From Hyaloperonospora brassicae (Eukaryota; Oomycota; Peronosporomycetes; Peronosporales; Peronosporaceae): a stretch of 64,000 bases of DNA. The notes under the pieces were generated by a model. That model worked only from the letters and a program-made list of their open reading frames with translations. It made no database searches and was not told the origin of the DNA. The stretch lies in contig CANTFL010001299.1 in the NCBI GenBank assembly GCA_947650285.1, positions 1-64,000 of the forward strand, written 5' to 3'. Position numbers and translations under genes: made by a program. Of the stretch, positions 34,502 through 44,997 are shown in pieces. Position 1 is the first letter of the stretch. Each line of letters starts with the position of its first letter.

Positions 34502-36173
34502 TTACGACGGGACACTGACTGACAGTGTCGCAACAGTGGGCTTATCCTCACTGTTGATTTGTGCGTCCGGCTCTAAATCGGGCCGGCGCGAAAGCGCATC
34601 AGAGACGACATTGAGTCGTCCTGGTTTATACTCCACGGAGAAGTTAAACTGCGCGAAGAAAGACAGCCACATCGCCATCCTTTGCGAGAGATGTGGGCTG
34701 TTTACGGCCGTGCGTAGTGACGCATGGTCCGTATAGACAACAAACGGTCTATCTCCCAAGGGATAAACGCTAAACTTATCCAGTGCGAACTTCATGGCAA
34801 AGAGCTCCTTGTCATGCACTGAATAATTACGCTCAGCTGCTTGCAGCTGACGCGACTGATAACAGATGACGCGCTCCGCGCCATCTGCATCGAACTGCAT
34901 TAACGCACAGCCGATTGCGAAATCGCTGGCGTCACAGACCACATGAAATGGTCTGTCCTGATCTCCAATCGCCAAGATGGGAGATTGCATCAAGTCTTGC
35001 TTGATACCTTCAAAGGAACGCTGGCACTCAGCGTTCCATGACCAATTGACATTTTTCTCGAGCAGACAAGAAAAATGAACAGTCATCTCGTCGTAGTTGC
35101 GCGAGTACTTGTGCAAGTACGCCGCTAGCCCAAGGCACTTCCTTAGTCCCTTGACATCGACTGGCACTGGCCAGTCGGTGGTCGCCCTTATTCTTTATGG
35201 GATCAGGGCGTACGCCGTGTTTACCCACGATGCACCCAAGAAGTGGTATTTCGCTAGCCGCGAATATACACTTCTTGAGGTTGGCGTACAACTTATACTT
35301 GCGCATAAGTTGAAGAACCTGACGAACGTGAGTTCTGTGAATCTCAACGTCCTTCTTTCCGTCCATAGCCCGGCTATGGACGAACACATCGTCGAAGTAA
35401 CTCGGTGCGAAGTCTCGCACCGGTCTCAACAGATTTGTGACACATCTGTTGAATGTTGCAGGGGCATTACTCAGCCCCTGTGGCATCACTAGCCACTCCC
35501 ACAACATACCGCTGGGGGTACTCACTGCCGTGAACGGGATGTCCCGTTCACGCATGAGGATCTGATAGAATCCATCTATCAGATCCATGGACGAAAAGAT
35601 GGTACTCTTTGAGATACCATCTATGATTACGTCCTTCCTCGGTATCGGCGTCTGAGCCGGTACCGTTGCAGCATTCAACTTGTTGAATGCGTGCACTATC
35701 CGCCACCCTCCTGTGGTCTTTCGCACACAGAAGTTCGGAGAGCTGTGAGGGGATGTAGATTCCCTCACATGGCTCGCTGCTAAGCGATCGGCAAAGAACT
35801 TGTCGATCGCTAGTACGTGTTCACGAGGCAGTGGCAACTGCTTCATGACACAGTACTTCGAGCACGTCTTGAGCTCGATTTCGTGTCGAGTGCCTTTGTC
35901 CTTAGGCAACTCGCAAGGTACGGATTCAGGGAATACATCCCAGACTTCGATCGAATCCTTATACAAAGAATTTGCCTGAAGTGACTCCCAGGAATGAGAT
36001 GTGTATCGCTCAATCCGATTCTTCTCATCGAGGACACTATCGTCCATCGATGAGCTGCTGAGAACCCGTTCGTTCTCAACAAATACTGTGGCCGACCGAA
36101 TATCGGCCACATACTCATCTTCCGTGACGAGTATGCAGATCTGCTTGACTTTGCCAGTGAGCAGATAACGCAA
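34502..36173 (-). pseudogene. Reverse transcriptase and RNase H of copy D
   Basis: Frame 35028-36173 carries the RT fingers and palm (SPHSSPNFCVRKTTGGWRIVHAFNKLNAATVPAQTPIPRKD, SSMDLIDGFYQI, YFDDVFVHSRA). Frame 34502-35167 carries the thumb, connection and RNase H (VCDASDFAIGCALMQ, VVYTDHASLRTA, RLNVVSDALSRRPDL). A frameshift near 35130-35200 separates them. Confidence 0.75.
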
Positions 36174-36354
36174 GAGCCGTGGGTTCTAGCGTTGGCAATT
36201 GAGTTATCTCCGAAGTTAACTTCGGAGGCACAATCAGATCAAGCGTATAAGCGCCTACGCTTGATCCGTCATTGACCAAGGCGTTCAACGTCTCGGTTTC
36301 TCCCTGGGAACTTGCTTCCACAGGTTGCTGAGGGCCTGATTCTTCAGCAAGCGA

Positions 36355-37220
36355 CTATTGAGGAAAACCTTCCTCAAGTACGTGAGGACTTATTCCCTCG
36401 ACGTCTTCTGACTGTGGCTGTACAACCACAGTCAGGCACCGATCCTCTACGGTCGACTCTCCAGCCGACCTAGGATGTCCATATTGCCCTTTGAAAGCAA
36501 CAGGTTTCTTCTGTCTAAGATGCTGCCCGCTAGGCATGCATCCATGTCCCGGTCCACTCGACTTATTCGAGTGGTGGACCTTCGGCGCAGCCTGTACTCC
36601 TGTACAGCCGCCGGGAGCTTGCTCCACAATGTAGTGATCAACTACACTGTGATCTTGTGCAGTCGTGCTGACGACCGTACCGCAAGTGAGGCCATCGCAC
36701 TCACTCGCAGAACATCCACACGCTTGTGGACGCTCCAAGATGTTTATCAGATGGCCATCTGATGAACGAGCGGCAGGCATCTTCACGGATCGATGCTGCC
36801 AGCTCACCCTTGGCTCGTACTTTCTGAGCCAAGGTAATCCCAGGATGACATCAAACTTGTCATCCAGATCCAGTACGATGAAGTCATCATCGTACTGTTC
36901 GCCCTCTAACGTGTAGTGCATTCCTACTACACGTTTCTCAACGGTTATCGATGCGCCTGTTGCAAGGCGCACCGTCATCCTTGTGAGGGGAATGTCGCAC
37001 TCAACGAACTTGAGTCTACGACCCTCTAGTGACTGGCGTCGAACAAATTTGTTCGACGCCCCACAGTCTACTAGGGCACGAAGCGACAAATCATTTGTCG
37101 CTTCCAACTTCAAGGTGATGAGCGAAACGTCATCACCAGGTGCAGAGACACACATTGATTGTGTATCTGGAGCAACTTTCGTCAAGAGATTTGCAAATTC
37201 TCTAGAGGTTGCTGGATCAG
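36355..37220 (-). pseudogene. Protease region of copy D
   Basis: SLRALVDCGASNKFVRRQSL is the active site of a retropepsin (D-C-G form). FIVLDLDDKFDVILGLPWLRKYEP gives the conserved ILG part. The frame continues as a long low-complexity linker towards RT and breaks at 36355. Confidence 0.7.
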
Positions 37221-37235
37221 TAGGGCGCTCCGCCC

Positions 37236-38391
37236 CTACTGACCCCGACCATTTTTTGATGGTCCGTCTCGCTGTTGCGGCTTCGCAACAGCGCTGGACC
37301 CACGCTCATTGCCCTTTCTGGCGAATGGTCGTCCATTTCGCTCAGTACTGTTTGGTACTGGGCGCGGAGCACTACACTTGTATGCGTAGTGCACTAATTT
37401 CTGACAGCGATTGCACCTCTGCAATCGCTTGTTGTTTGTAGAGCGAGGTCTCCCGCTCTCAACATAGCATAGGTCCATTGGTTCCGGACCTCCAATCTCT
37501 TGTCGTCTTGGTGGACGATAAGAGTTTGAGCTAGCATGAGCCTGTCTCATGCTAAAGTCTTCCTGTTCCGCGGCTGATATCGCTTCTTCAAGCGTATTCA
37601 GCTCAAGGCGGAACAGGTTGCTCCTGACGGGCCCTTCTGCGAGCCCTTGCATGAACACCGTAATCAACGTGTGTTCATGGACTGGGTTAGCAGTTATACT
37701 ACTCGCAAGGAGTCGTATATGTTGTGCGTAAGCGTGCACATCACGCTTACCCTGCTTGAGTTTCAGGAGCTCTGAAAGAGCCCTGAACTCAGCCCGTGGA
37801 GGCTTAAACGTTTGTCTGAGCCAGGACTGGAAGTCCTCTAGCGACCTAAACACATGTGGGTCGCTACTCTCGAACCCAAGGGGCCAAGTTTTGGCACGCC
37901 CTGCCAAGTGGGTCTGAGCAAATGTGAGTTTCATTTGCTCATCTTCGACGCGACGAGCCCTTAGGGCTCTGTCGAGTTCGACAAACCACAGTAACAGGAA
38001 GTCTTCCGGGACTCCACTGTACTTGGAGATGTCAACTTTCATGACTTCGGGACGACGCGCATGCGCCGTCCCGCCCACAGAAGCATGGAATTGCTGCTGT
38101 CTCAACAGCTCTGTCTGTTGAGCACCGAGTTCTCTCAACTGCTCGGCCTATTGAGAGCCTTGCTGGTGAAGCAATGCTACCTTCTCCCTCCCAAAGGCAA
38201 GTTCATTTTGAATGAGCTTGGCTATAGCGGCATGTTGTTAGTGTCTGTCTGAGAGACTCCAACATGGCGCTTTTAGCGGCCTCGCCTACGGTAGAACTCA
38301 TGCGTTCTGCCGCACTCCATATAATGTCACTCAAATAGTCAAACCCCTCACGCGTGGCGTGAAAGGTCTCCTCATCATCGAACATGTTCAT
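37236..38391 (-). pseudogene. gag of copy D
   Basis: The start MNMFDDEETFHATREGF (38203-38391) is separated by a one-base insertion near 38258 and an in-frame TAG near 38150 from the main frame 37236-38138. That frame carries the gag core (FLLLWFVELDRALRARR, RAKTWPLGFES) and the zinc knuckle CNRCQKLVHYAYKC. The gag end with the A6 slippery run is conserved with copy E. Confidence 0.75.
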
Positions 38392-38420
38392 GGTGGATGA
38401 TGTAGAGGTGGTCGCTGGAA

Positions 38421-38439
38421 GGACTACGAAGTGCTACCA
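38421..38439 (-). other. Primer-binding site of copy D
   Basis: The minus strand reads TGGTAGCACTTCGTAGTCC two bases inside the 5' LTR, the same as copy E apart from one base. Confidence 0.55.
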
Positions 38440-38441
38440 GG

Positions 38442-38833
38442 TGTAACGGGCACACCCTTGCGTGAACCTAACGCAAGGGTACCGGTGCTCCGACAGACGT
38501 ACACGTGGCAAGCGAGGAAGCGTAGGTAAGGTAAAAGCAGAACTGTTATATTAATATAATTAAGTCTTTTAACTACTGTCTCTCTGTTTGACTTAACTTA
38601 ATTATACTAATCTAACTGAGTGTATGGTGACGTCTCGTCACCACTCATTGCGCGCGTCTTGCGGCGATTGGTGGGTTGATATCATCAAGATATCAACCAA
38701 TGAACGGACTCTTTGGTCGACCCATCAATATCACCACTATTGGTGATATTGTTCAAAGAATATTCAACATCATATTCTTTATTGTCATTATCTCTAGAAT
38801 GACAATTTCCATGTAACGGGCTGCCCCGTTACA
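38442..38833 (-). repeat. 5' LTR of copy D (392 bp)
   Basis: Counterpart of 30851-31243, with a few substitutions and a one-base length difference. The flanking ACGGG (38834-38838) is the likely target duplication. Confidence 0.9.
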
Positions 38834-38838
38834 ACGGG

Positions 38839-39489
38839 CAATTTGAGTTGATGTATTTGTTCAAAAGCAACTGTCGCAGTTGCGCGTGTCGTATCTGTGA
38901 GAGTGCACGAGCGCTAGCGGAGCACAAATTATGTCGCACTACTTCCCACTCTAGGCTCCTCAACCAGCAACGGAGAGAGACGCGGGCCTCCGACGGGCCA
39001 GTAGTCATCTGGCGTCCTTACCTTGGACTGAAGGTCCCCCCTCCGTGAGCCAAAAGTAAAAAATGTTGTCCTTTTTACGCTGCGCGCGTTATGGGAGGCA
39101 ATGCAGCGTGCGGCCCGAACGGGTAGCAATCAGCCGGTATAATGCGGTACCGGGAATGCCGACAGAAAATGACATCCCCGTGCCGACGTCGATTCGTGTT
39201 CTTTACGATCTACCCCCCCCCTTCCATCGTGCTGACTGGTTCGCTGCGCGCGAAATCTACTCCCACGAAGTGAACTCCCTTGAGATCGTGGGGATCCTGT
39301 GATATCTAGTACCGATCGATTAAGTATAGGTAGCACTAGACCAAGATACTCTTCGTCTCGTGGTGCGTCTGGGCACGTCTGCACTAGTTGTGCAACGGAA
39401 GAGGACAGGAAGTCGATCACCACGGAAGCGGCCAGGGATAACATCAAGATGACACGCTAGGACTACATAAGCAGAACATGTTCGCAAAT
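38839..39489. other. Spacer between the head-to-head copies D and E
   Basis: This is about 650 bases. A 105-codon minus-strand frame (39130-39447) and a 66-codon one (38929-39129) have no recognisable domain. Promoters in the two 5' LTRs fire away from this spacer. Confidence 0.4.
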
Positions 39490-39494
39490 AACAA
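39490..39494. repeat. Target-site duplication of copy E, left
   Basis: AACAA, identical to 47473-47477 after the right LTR. Confidence 0.85.
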
Positions 39495-39884
39495 TGTAAC
39501 GGGGCAGCCCGTTACATAATATTGTCACTTAAGGAAAGTGACAATAAAGAATATAAAGATGGATATTCTTTAAACAATATCACCGAAGCGGTGATATTGA
39601 AGGGTCGACCAGAAGGGTCTGTTCATTGGTTGATATCGTGATGATATCAACCCACCAATCGCCGCAAGACGCGCGCAATGAGTGGTGACGAGACGTCACC
39701 ATACATGCAGTTATATTAGTATAATTGAATTAAGTCAAACGAAGAGACAGTAGTTTAAAGACTTAATTTATTAATATAACAGTTCTACTTTTACCCTACC
39801 TACGCTTCCTCGCTCGCCACGTGTACGTCCGTCGGGGCACCCAAATCCCTTGCGTTAAGTTACGCAAGGGTGTGCCCCGTTACA
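39495..39884 (+). repeat. 5' LTR of copy E (390 bp)
   Basis: The ends TGTAACGGGGCA and TGCCCCGTTACA form a 12-bp inverted repeat. The first 22 bases fold as a 9-bp stem with a 4-base loop. Further hairpins lie at 39575-39599 (11-bp stem) and 39847-39870 (9-bp stem). An AATAAA lies near 39543. Confidence 0.95.
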
Positions 39885-39886
39885 CC

Positions 39887-39905
39887 TGGTAGCACTTTGT
39901 AGTCC
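39887..39905 (+). other. Primer-binding site of copy E
   Basis: TGGTAGCACTTTGTAGTCC starts two bases after the LTR. A near-identical site is found in D and a similar one in F. Confidence 0.6.
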
Positions 39906-39928
39906 TTCCAAGGACCACATCATCCAAC

Positions 39929-41083
39929 ATGAACATGTTGGATGAAGAAGACACCTTTCACGCCACGCGTGAAGGGTTTACCCATTTGAGTGACATCGAA
40001 TGGGGTGCGGTAGAACGAATGAGTTCTACCGTAGGCGAACTCGTCGTCAGCACCATGTTGGAGTCTCTAGACAGAGACCAACAACATGCTGCTATCGCCA
40101 AGTTCATTCACAATGAACTTGCTCTCGAGAGGGAGAAAGTAGCCTTGCTTCACCAGCAAGGCTCTCAACAGGCCGAGCAGTTGAGAGAACTCGGTGCTCA
40201 ACAGACGGAGCTGTTGAGACAGCAGCAATTCCATGCTGCTGTGGGCGGGACGGCGCATGCGCGTCGTCCCGAAGTGATGAAAGTCGACATCTCCAAGTAC
40301 AGTGGAGTCCCGGAGGACTCCCTGTTACTATGGTTTGTCGAACTCGACAGAGCCCTAAGGGCTCGTCGCGTCGAAGATGAGCAAATGAAACTCACATTTG
40401 CTCAGACCCACTTGGCAGGGCGTGCCAAAACTTGGTCCCTGGGACTCGAGAGTAGCGACCCAAATGTGTTTAGGTCGCTAGATGACTTCAAGTCCCGGCT
40501 CAGACAAACGTTTGAGCCGCCACGTGCTGAGTTCAGGGCTCGTTCAGAGCTCCTGAAACTCAAGCAGGGTAAGCGTGATGTGCACGCTTACGCACAACAT
40601 ATACGACTCCTTGCGAGTAGTATAACTGCAAACCCAGTTCATGAACACACGTTGATTACGGTGTTCATGCAAGGGCTCGCAGAAGGGCCCGTCAGGAGCC
40701 ACCTGTTCCGCCTTGAGCTGAATACGCTTGAAGAAGCGATATCAGCCGCGGAACAGGAAGACTTTAGCATGAGACAGGCTCATGCTAGCTCAAACTCTTA
40801 CCGTCCACCGAGACGACAAGAGATCGGAGGTCCAGAACCAATGGACCTCTGTTATGTTGAGAGCGAGAGACCTCGCTCAACAAGCAACAAGCGATTGCAG
40901 AGGTGCAATCGCTGTCAGAAGTTAGGGCACTACGCATACGAGTGTAGTGCTCCGCGCCCAGTACCAAACAGTACTGAGCGAAATGGACGACCATTCGCCA
41001 GAAAGGGCAATGGGCGTGGGTCCAGCGCTGTTGCGAAGCCGCAACAGCGAGACGGGCCATCAAAAAATGGTCGGGGTCAGTAG
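39929..41083 (+). CDS. gag: gag polyprotein of copy E
   Basis: The 384-residue Gag would build the virus-like particle and package element RNA. The ATG at 39929 is the first in-frame start after the primer-binding site and is conserved in copy D. Residues 50-110 are Gln/Glu-rich with heptads (AEQLRELGAQQTELLRQQ). The capsid-like core is at about 125-250 (WFVELDRALRARR, FAQTHLAGRAKTW, FRSLDDFKSRLRQTF). A zinc knuckle CNRCQKLGHYAYEC (CX2CX4HX4C) is near residue 325, then a basic tail. The stop at 41081-41083 lies just after a slippery A AAA AAT, so part of the product should extend into Pol. Confidence 0.9.
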   Translation: MNMLDEEDTFHATREGFTHLSDIEWGAVERMSSTVGELVVSTMLESLDRDQQHAAIAKFIHNELALEREKVALLHQQGSQQAEQLRELGAQQTELLRQQQFHAAVGGTAHARRPEVMKVDISKYSGVPEDSLLLWFVELDRALRARRVEDEQMKLTFAQTHLAGRAKTWSLGLESSDPNVFRSLDDFKSRLRQTFEPPRAEFRARSELLKLKQGKRDVHAYAQHIRLLASSITANPVHEHTLITVFMQGLAEGPVRSHLFRLELNTLEEAISAAEQEDFSMRQAHASSNSYRPPRRQEIGGPEPMDLCYVESERPRSTSNKRLQRCNRCQKLGHYAYECSAPRPVPNSTERNGRPFARKGNGRGSSAVAKPQQRDGPSKNGRGQ

Positions 41084-41101
41084 GGGCGGAGCGCCCTACT
41101 G
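41062..41101 (+). promoter_or_regulatory. Programmed -1 frameshift site between gag and pol
   Basis: A AAA AAT (41062-41068) is in the gag frame in the canonical X XXY YYZ phase. After a 9-base spacer, CAGTAGGG (41078-41085) pairs with CCCTACTG (41094-41101) across an 8-base loop. A -1 shift enters the frame that is open through protease to integrase. The same run and hairpin are in copy D (about 37222-37262). The gag stop lies inside the stem. Confidence 0.8.
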
Positions 41102-41133
41102 ATCCAGCAACCTCAAGAGAATTTGCAAACCTC

Positions 41134-44100
41134 TTGACGAAAGTTGCTCCAGATACACAATCATTGTGTGTCTCTGCACCTGGTGATGATGTTTCGCTCA
41201 TCACCTTGAAGTTGGAAGCGACAAATGACTTGTCGCTTCGTGCCCTAGTAGACTGTGGGGCGTCGAACAACTTTGTTCGTCGCCAGTCACTAGAGGGTCG
41301 TAGGCTCAAGTTCGTTGAGCGCGACATTCCCCTCACAAGGATGACGGTGCGCCTTGCAACAGGCGCATCGATAACCGTTGAGAAACGTGTAGTAGGAATC
41401 CACTACACGTTAGAGGGCGAGCAGTACGATGATGATTTCATCGTACTAGATCTGGATGACAAATTTGATGTCATCCTGGGATTACCTTGGCTCAGAAAAT
41501 ACGAGCCAAGGGTGAGCTGGCAGCATCGATCCGTGAAGATGCCTGCTGCTTGTTCATCAGATGGCCATCTGATGAACATCTTGGAGCGTCCACAAGCGTG
41601 TGGATGTTCTGCGAGTGAGTGCGATGGCCTCACTTGCGGTACGGTCGTTAGCACGACTGCACAAGATCACAGTGTAGTTGATCACTACACTGTGGAGCAA
41701 GCTCCCGGCGGCTGTACAGAAGTACAGGCTGCGCCGAAGGTCCACCACTCGAATAAGTCGAGTGGACCGGGACATGGATGCATGCCTAGCGGGCAGCATC
41801 TTAGAAGAAATAAATCTGTTGCCCCCAAGGGGCAACATGAAAATCCTAGGTCGACTGGAGAGTCGACCGTAGAGGATCGGTTCCTGACTGTGGTTGCACA
41901 GCCACAGTCGGAAGACGTCGAGGGAATAAGTCCCCACGTACTTGAGGAAGGAGTTCCTCAAGAGTTGCTTGCTGAGGGATCAGGCCCTCAGCAACCTGTG
42001 GAAGCAAGATCCCAGGAAGAAACCGAGACGTTGAACGTCTTGGTTAATGACGGATCAAGCGTAGGCGCTTATACGCTTGATCTGATTGTGCCTCCGAAGT
42101 TGACTTCGGAGATAACTCAGTTGCCAACGCTAGAACCGAAACGGTTCTTGCGTGATCTGCGTAGTGGCAAAGTCAAGCAGATCTGCGTACTCGTCACAGA
42201 GGACGAGTATGTGACCGACATTCGGTCGGCAACAGTATTTGCTGAGAACGAACGGGTTCTCAGCAGCTCATCGATGGACGAAAGTGTCCTCGATGAGAAG
42301 ACTCGGATTGAGCGATACGCGTCCCAATCCTGGGAGTCACTTCAGGCAAATCCTTTGTATAAGGATTTGATCGAATTCAGGGATGTGTTCCCTGAATCCG
42401 TACCTTGCGAGTTGCCTAAGGACAAAGGCACTCGACACGAGATCGAGCTCAAACCGGGCTCGAAATACTGTGTCATGAAGCAGTGGCCACTGCCTCGTGA
42501 ACAAGTGATAGCGATCGACAAGTTCTTTGCCGATCGCTTAGCAGCGGGCCATGTGAGGGAATCAACATCCCCTCACAGCTCTCCGACCTTCTGTGTGCGA
42601 AAGGCCACAGGAGGGTGGCGGATAGTGCACGCATTCAACAAGTTGAATGCTGCAACGGTACCGGCTCAGACGCCGATACCGAGGAAGGACGTAATCATAG
42701 ATGGTATGTCAAAGAGTACCATCTTTTCGTCCATGGATCTGATGGATGGATTCTATCAGATCCTGATGCGTGAACGGGACGTCCCGTTCACAGCAGTGAG
42801 TACCCCCAGCGGGATGCTGTGGGAGTGGCTAGTAATGCCACAGGGGCTGAGTAATGCCCCTGCAACATTCAACAGATGTGTAACAAATCTGTTGAGACCG
42901 GTGCGAGACTTCGCACCGAGTTACTTCGACGATGTGTTCGTCCATAGCCGGGCTATGGACGGGAAGACGGACGTTGAAGTTCACAGAACTCACGTTCGTC
43001 AGGTTCTTCAACTTATGCGCAAGCATAAGTTGTACGCCAACCTCAAGAAGTGTATATTCGCGGCTAGCGAAATACCACTTCTTGGGTGCATCGTGGGGAA
43101 ACACGGCGTACGCCCTGATCCCGAAAAGATCAAGGCGATCACCGACTGGCCAGTGCCAGTCGATGTCAAGGGACTTCGAAAGTTCCTTGGTCTTGCGGCG
43201 TACTTGCACAAGTACTCGCGCAACTACGCCGAGATGACGGTACATCTTTCTTGCTTGCTCAAGAAAAATGTCAAGTGGTCATGGAACGCTGAGTGCCAGC
43301 GTTCCTTTGAAGGTATCAAGCAAAGCTTGATGCAATCGCCGATCTTGGCGATTGCAGATCAGGACAGACCATTTCATGTGGTCTGTGACGCCAGCGATTT
43401 CGCAATCGGCTGTGCGTTAATGCAGTTCGATGCAGATGGCGCGGAGCGCGTCATCTGTTATCAATCGCGTCAGCTGCAAGCAGCTGAGCGTAATTACCCA
43501 GTGCATGACAAGGAACTCCTTGCCATGAAATACGCACTGGCTAAATTTCGCGTCTATCTCTTGGGAGATAGACCGTTTGTAGTCTACACGGACCATGCGT
43601 CATTACGCACGGCCGTAAACAGCCCACACCTCTCGCAAAGAATGGCGAGGTGGCTGTCTTTCTTCGCGGAGTATAACTTCTCCGTGGAGTATAAACCGGG
43701 ACGACTCAATGTCGTCGCGGATGCTCTTTCGCGCCGGCCCGATTTCGAGCCGGACGCGCAATCCAACAGTGAGGACAAGCCCACTGTTGCGACACTGTCA
43801 GTCAGTGTCCCGTCGTCAAGTTTACTTGACGACGTACGAAAGGCATACGCGGAAGATAAGGATCTTCTGCGATTGATGGATCATCTGGTGAATCCATCCA
43901 GTAAATCCATGAGGGATTTACCGGCTTTGTACCGATCCTCATCGGATCGGTATAGTACACGCAACGGATTGCTGTACTATACAGCTGTTGCCGACGACAC
44001 GCCTCGTGTCGTCGTACCCGCTCATCATGATTTGCGATTGCGCATCATGTATGAGTGTCACGATGCCCCAACAAGCGGCCATCGTGGTAGAGAAAAGACT

Positions 44101-44997
44101 TACCTCACGGTAAGTCGCGACTTTTACTGGCCCCGCCAGTATCAGTTTGTTCGCAAGTACATCCGTGCTTGCGAAGTATGTCAACGGGTGAAGCCTAGTC
44201 CTTCATCCCGTGCGCCATTGCAGCCTCTGCCTGTTCCGACAGAGTGCTGGCAGTCCGTTTCAATGGACTTCGTCTTCGGGTTTCCCGAAGACGCTCACAA
44301 GAATAATGGTATTCTTGTGTTTGTGGACCGATTCAGCAAGATGGTCCATCTTGCTGCTGTCCCTGAGTCAATCAAGGCTCAAGGTTGTGCTCGTGTCTTT
44401 CTAGACACGGTCTTTAGACTCCACGGGTTACCCCGTGAACTCGTATCCGACCGTGACCCTCGGTTCACGGCGGAATTTTGGAAAACCGTGTTCCGTACTC
44501 TCGGAACACGATTGAAGATGTCCACTTCTGACCATCCAGAAACAGATGGTCAGACGGAACGTGCGAACCGTGTCCTCGAAGAGATTCTTCGAGGATATGT
44601 CCACTCGTTTCCGAGTTGGAGCGAATTCCTACCCATGGTGGAATTCGCCATCAATAATTCGGTGCATGCTTCAACACAGCACACACCGTTTTACGTGAAT
44701 GGCCTACGCCATCCACGTGTGCCCACCCTTCTAGAGTGTGACTCTTGGATAAGGGGGGAGGGACTCGCTCGAGCAAAAACCGTTTTGGCTCTTGCTCATC
44801 ACGTGTCGACGCAAACGTCGTCACGTATGATGCCGATGTCGATCAAGTCGACATCGATGAAGAAGATCATCTCAATAATAGCGAAGACGCTATTATTGAT
44901 TCGGATGATGATGACGATGCTGGTATATTCAGCATCGCCAACGATTATGCCAGCGAGGAAGAAGACAACCTCGCTGAAGAAGAGAGCAATCTCTTAG
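41134..44997 (+). CDS. pol: pol polyprotein of copy E (protease, RT, RNase H, integrase)
   Basis: The frame is open from the slippery site; no ATG start is needed. In order: protease with LVDCGAS near residue 40 and VILGLPWL near 115; a Ser/Gln-rich linker; RT with VRKATGGWRIVHAFNKLN, SSMDLMDGFYQI and YFDD near 597; RNase H with CDASDFAIG near 750 and YTDHASL; integrase HHCC with HDAPTSGH and CEVCQRVK; core D near 1045 (SMDFVFG), SDRDPRF and E in TDGQTE. All catalytic boxes are intact. After about residue 1210 the frame turns to nonsense; the GPY/F module continues in the -1 frame from a G6 run at 44753-44758. There is no second RNase H. Confidence 0.92.
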   Translation: MTKVAPDTQSLCVSAPGDDVSLITLKLEATNDLSLRALVDCGASNNFVRRQSLEGRRLKFVERDIPLTRMTVRLATGASITVEKRVVGIHYTLEGEQYDDDFIVLDLDDKFDVILGLPWLRKYEPRVSWQHRSVKMPAACSSDGHLMNILERPQACGCSASECDGLTCGTVVSTTAQDHSVVDHYTVEQAPGGCTEVQAAPKVHHSNKSSGPGHGCMPSGQHLRRNKSVAPKGQHENPRSTGESTVEDRFLTVVAQPQSEDVEGISPHVLEEGVPQELLAEGSGPQQPVEARSQEETETLNVLVNDGSSVGAYTLDLIVPPKLTSEITQLPTLEPKRFLRDLRSGKVKQICVLVTEDEYVTDIRSATVFAENERVLSSSSMDESVLDEKTRIERYASQSWESLQANPLYKDLIEFRDVFPESVPCELPKDKGTRHEIELKPGSKYCVMKQWPLPREQVIAIDKFFADRLAAGHVRESTSPHSSPTFCVRKATGGWRIVHAFNKLNAATVPAQTPIPRKDVIIDGMSKSTIFSSMDLMDGFYQILMRERDVPFTAVSTPSGMLWEWLVMPQGLSNAPATFNRCVTNLLRPVRDFAPSYFDDVFVHSRAMDGKTDVEVHRTHVRQVLQLMRKHKLYANLKKCIFAASEIPLLGCIVGKHGVRPDPEKIKAITDWPVPVDVKGLRKFLGLAAYLHKYSRNYAEMTVHLSCLLKKNVKWSWNAECQRSFEGIKQSLMQSPILAIADQDRPFHVVCDASDFAIGCALMQFDADGAERVICYQSRQLQAAERNYPVHDKELLAMKYALAKFRVYLLGDRPFVVYTDHASLRTAVNSPHLSQRMARWLSFFAEYNFSVEYKPGRLNVVADALSRRPDFEPDAQSNSEDKPTVATLSVSVPSSSLLDDVRKAYAEDKDLLRLMDHLVNPSSKSMRDLPALYRSSSDRYSTRNGLLYYTAVADDTPRVVVPAHHDLRLRIMYECHDAPTSGHRGREKTYLTVSRDFYWPRQYQFVRKYIRACEVCQRVKPSPSSRAPLQPLPVPTECWQSVSMDFVFGFPEDAHKNNGILVFVDRFSKMVHLAAVPESIKAQGCARVFLDTVFRLHGLPRELVSDRDPRFTAEFWKTVFRTLGTRLKMSTSDHPETDGQTERANRVLEEILRGYVHSFPSWSEFLPMVEFAINNSVHASTQHTPFYVNGLRHPRVPTLLECDSWIRGEGLARAKTVLALAHHVSTQTSSRMMPMSIKSTSMKKIISIIAKTLLLIRMMMTMLVYSASPTIMPARKKTTSLKKRAIS

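Larger units (their letters stand above)
30851..38833 (-). mobile_element. Ty3/Gypsy chromovirus copy D, complete but decayed
   Basis: The copy is 7983 bp with LTRs of 393 bp (left) and 392 bp (right). The minus strand carries gag, protease, RT, RNase H, integrase, GPY/F and chromodomain, and the plus strand carries an antisense ORF. It is an older inverted relative of copy E (39495-47472). It has at least one gag stop (near 38150), a gag frameshift (near 38258) and several pol frameshifts. Confidence 0.9.

Noticed and set aside
39495..39884. Hairpins of the E LTR as terminators or CRISPR-like repeats
   Set aside because: The repeats differ from one another, are not spaced by unique spacers, and sit in a eukaryotic LTR.
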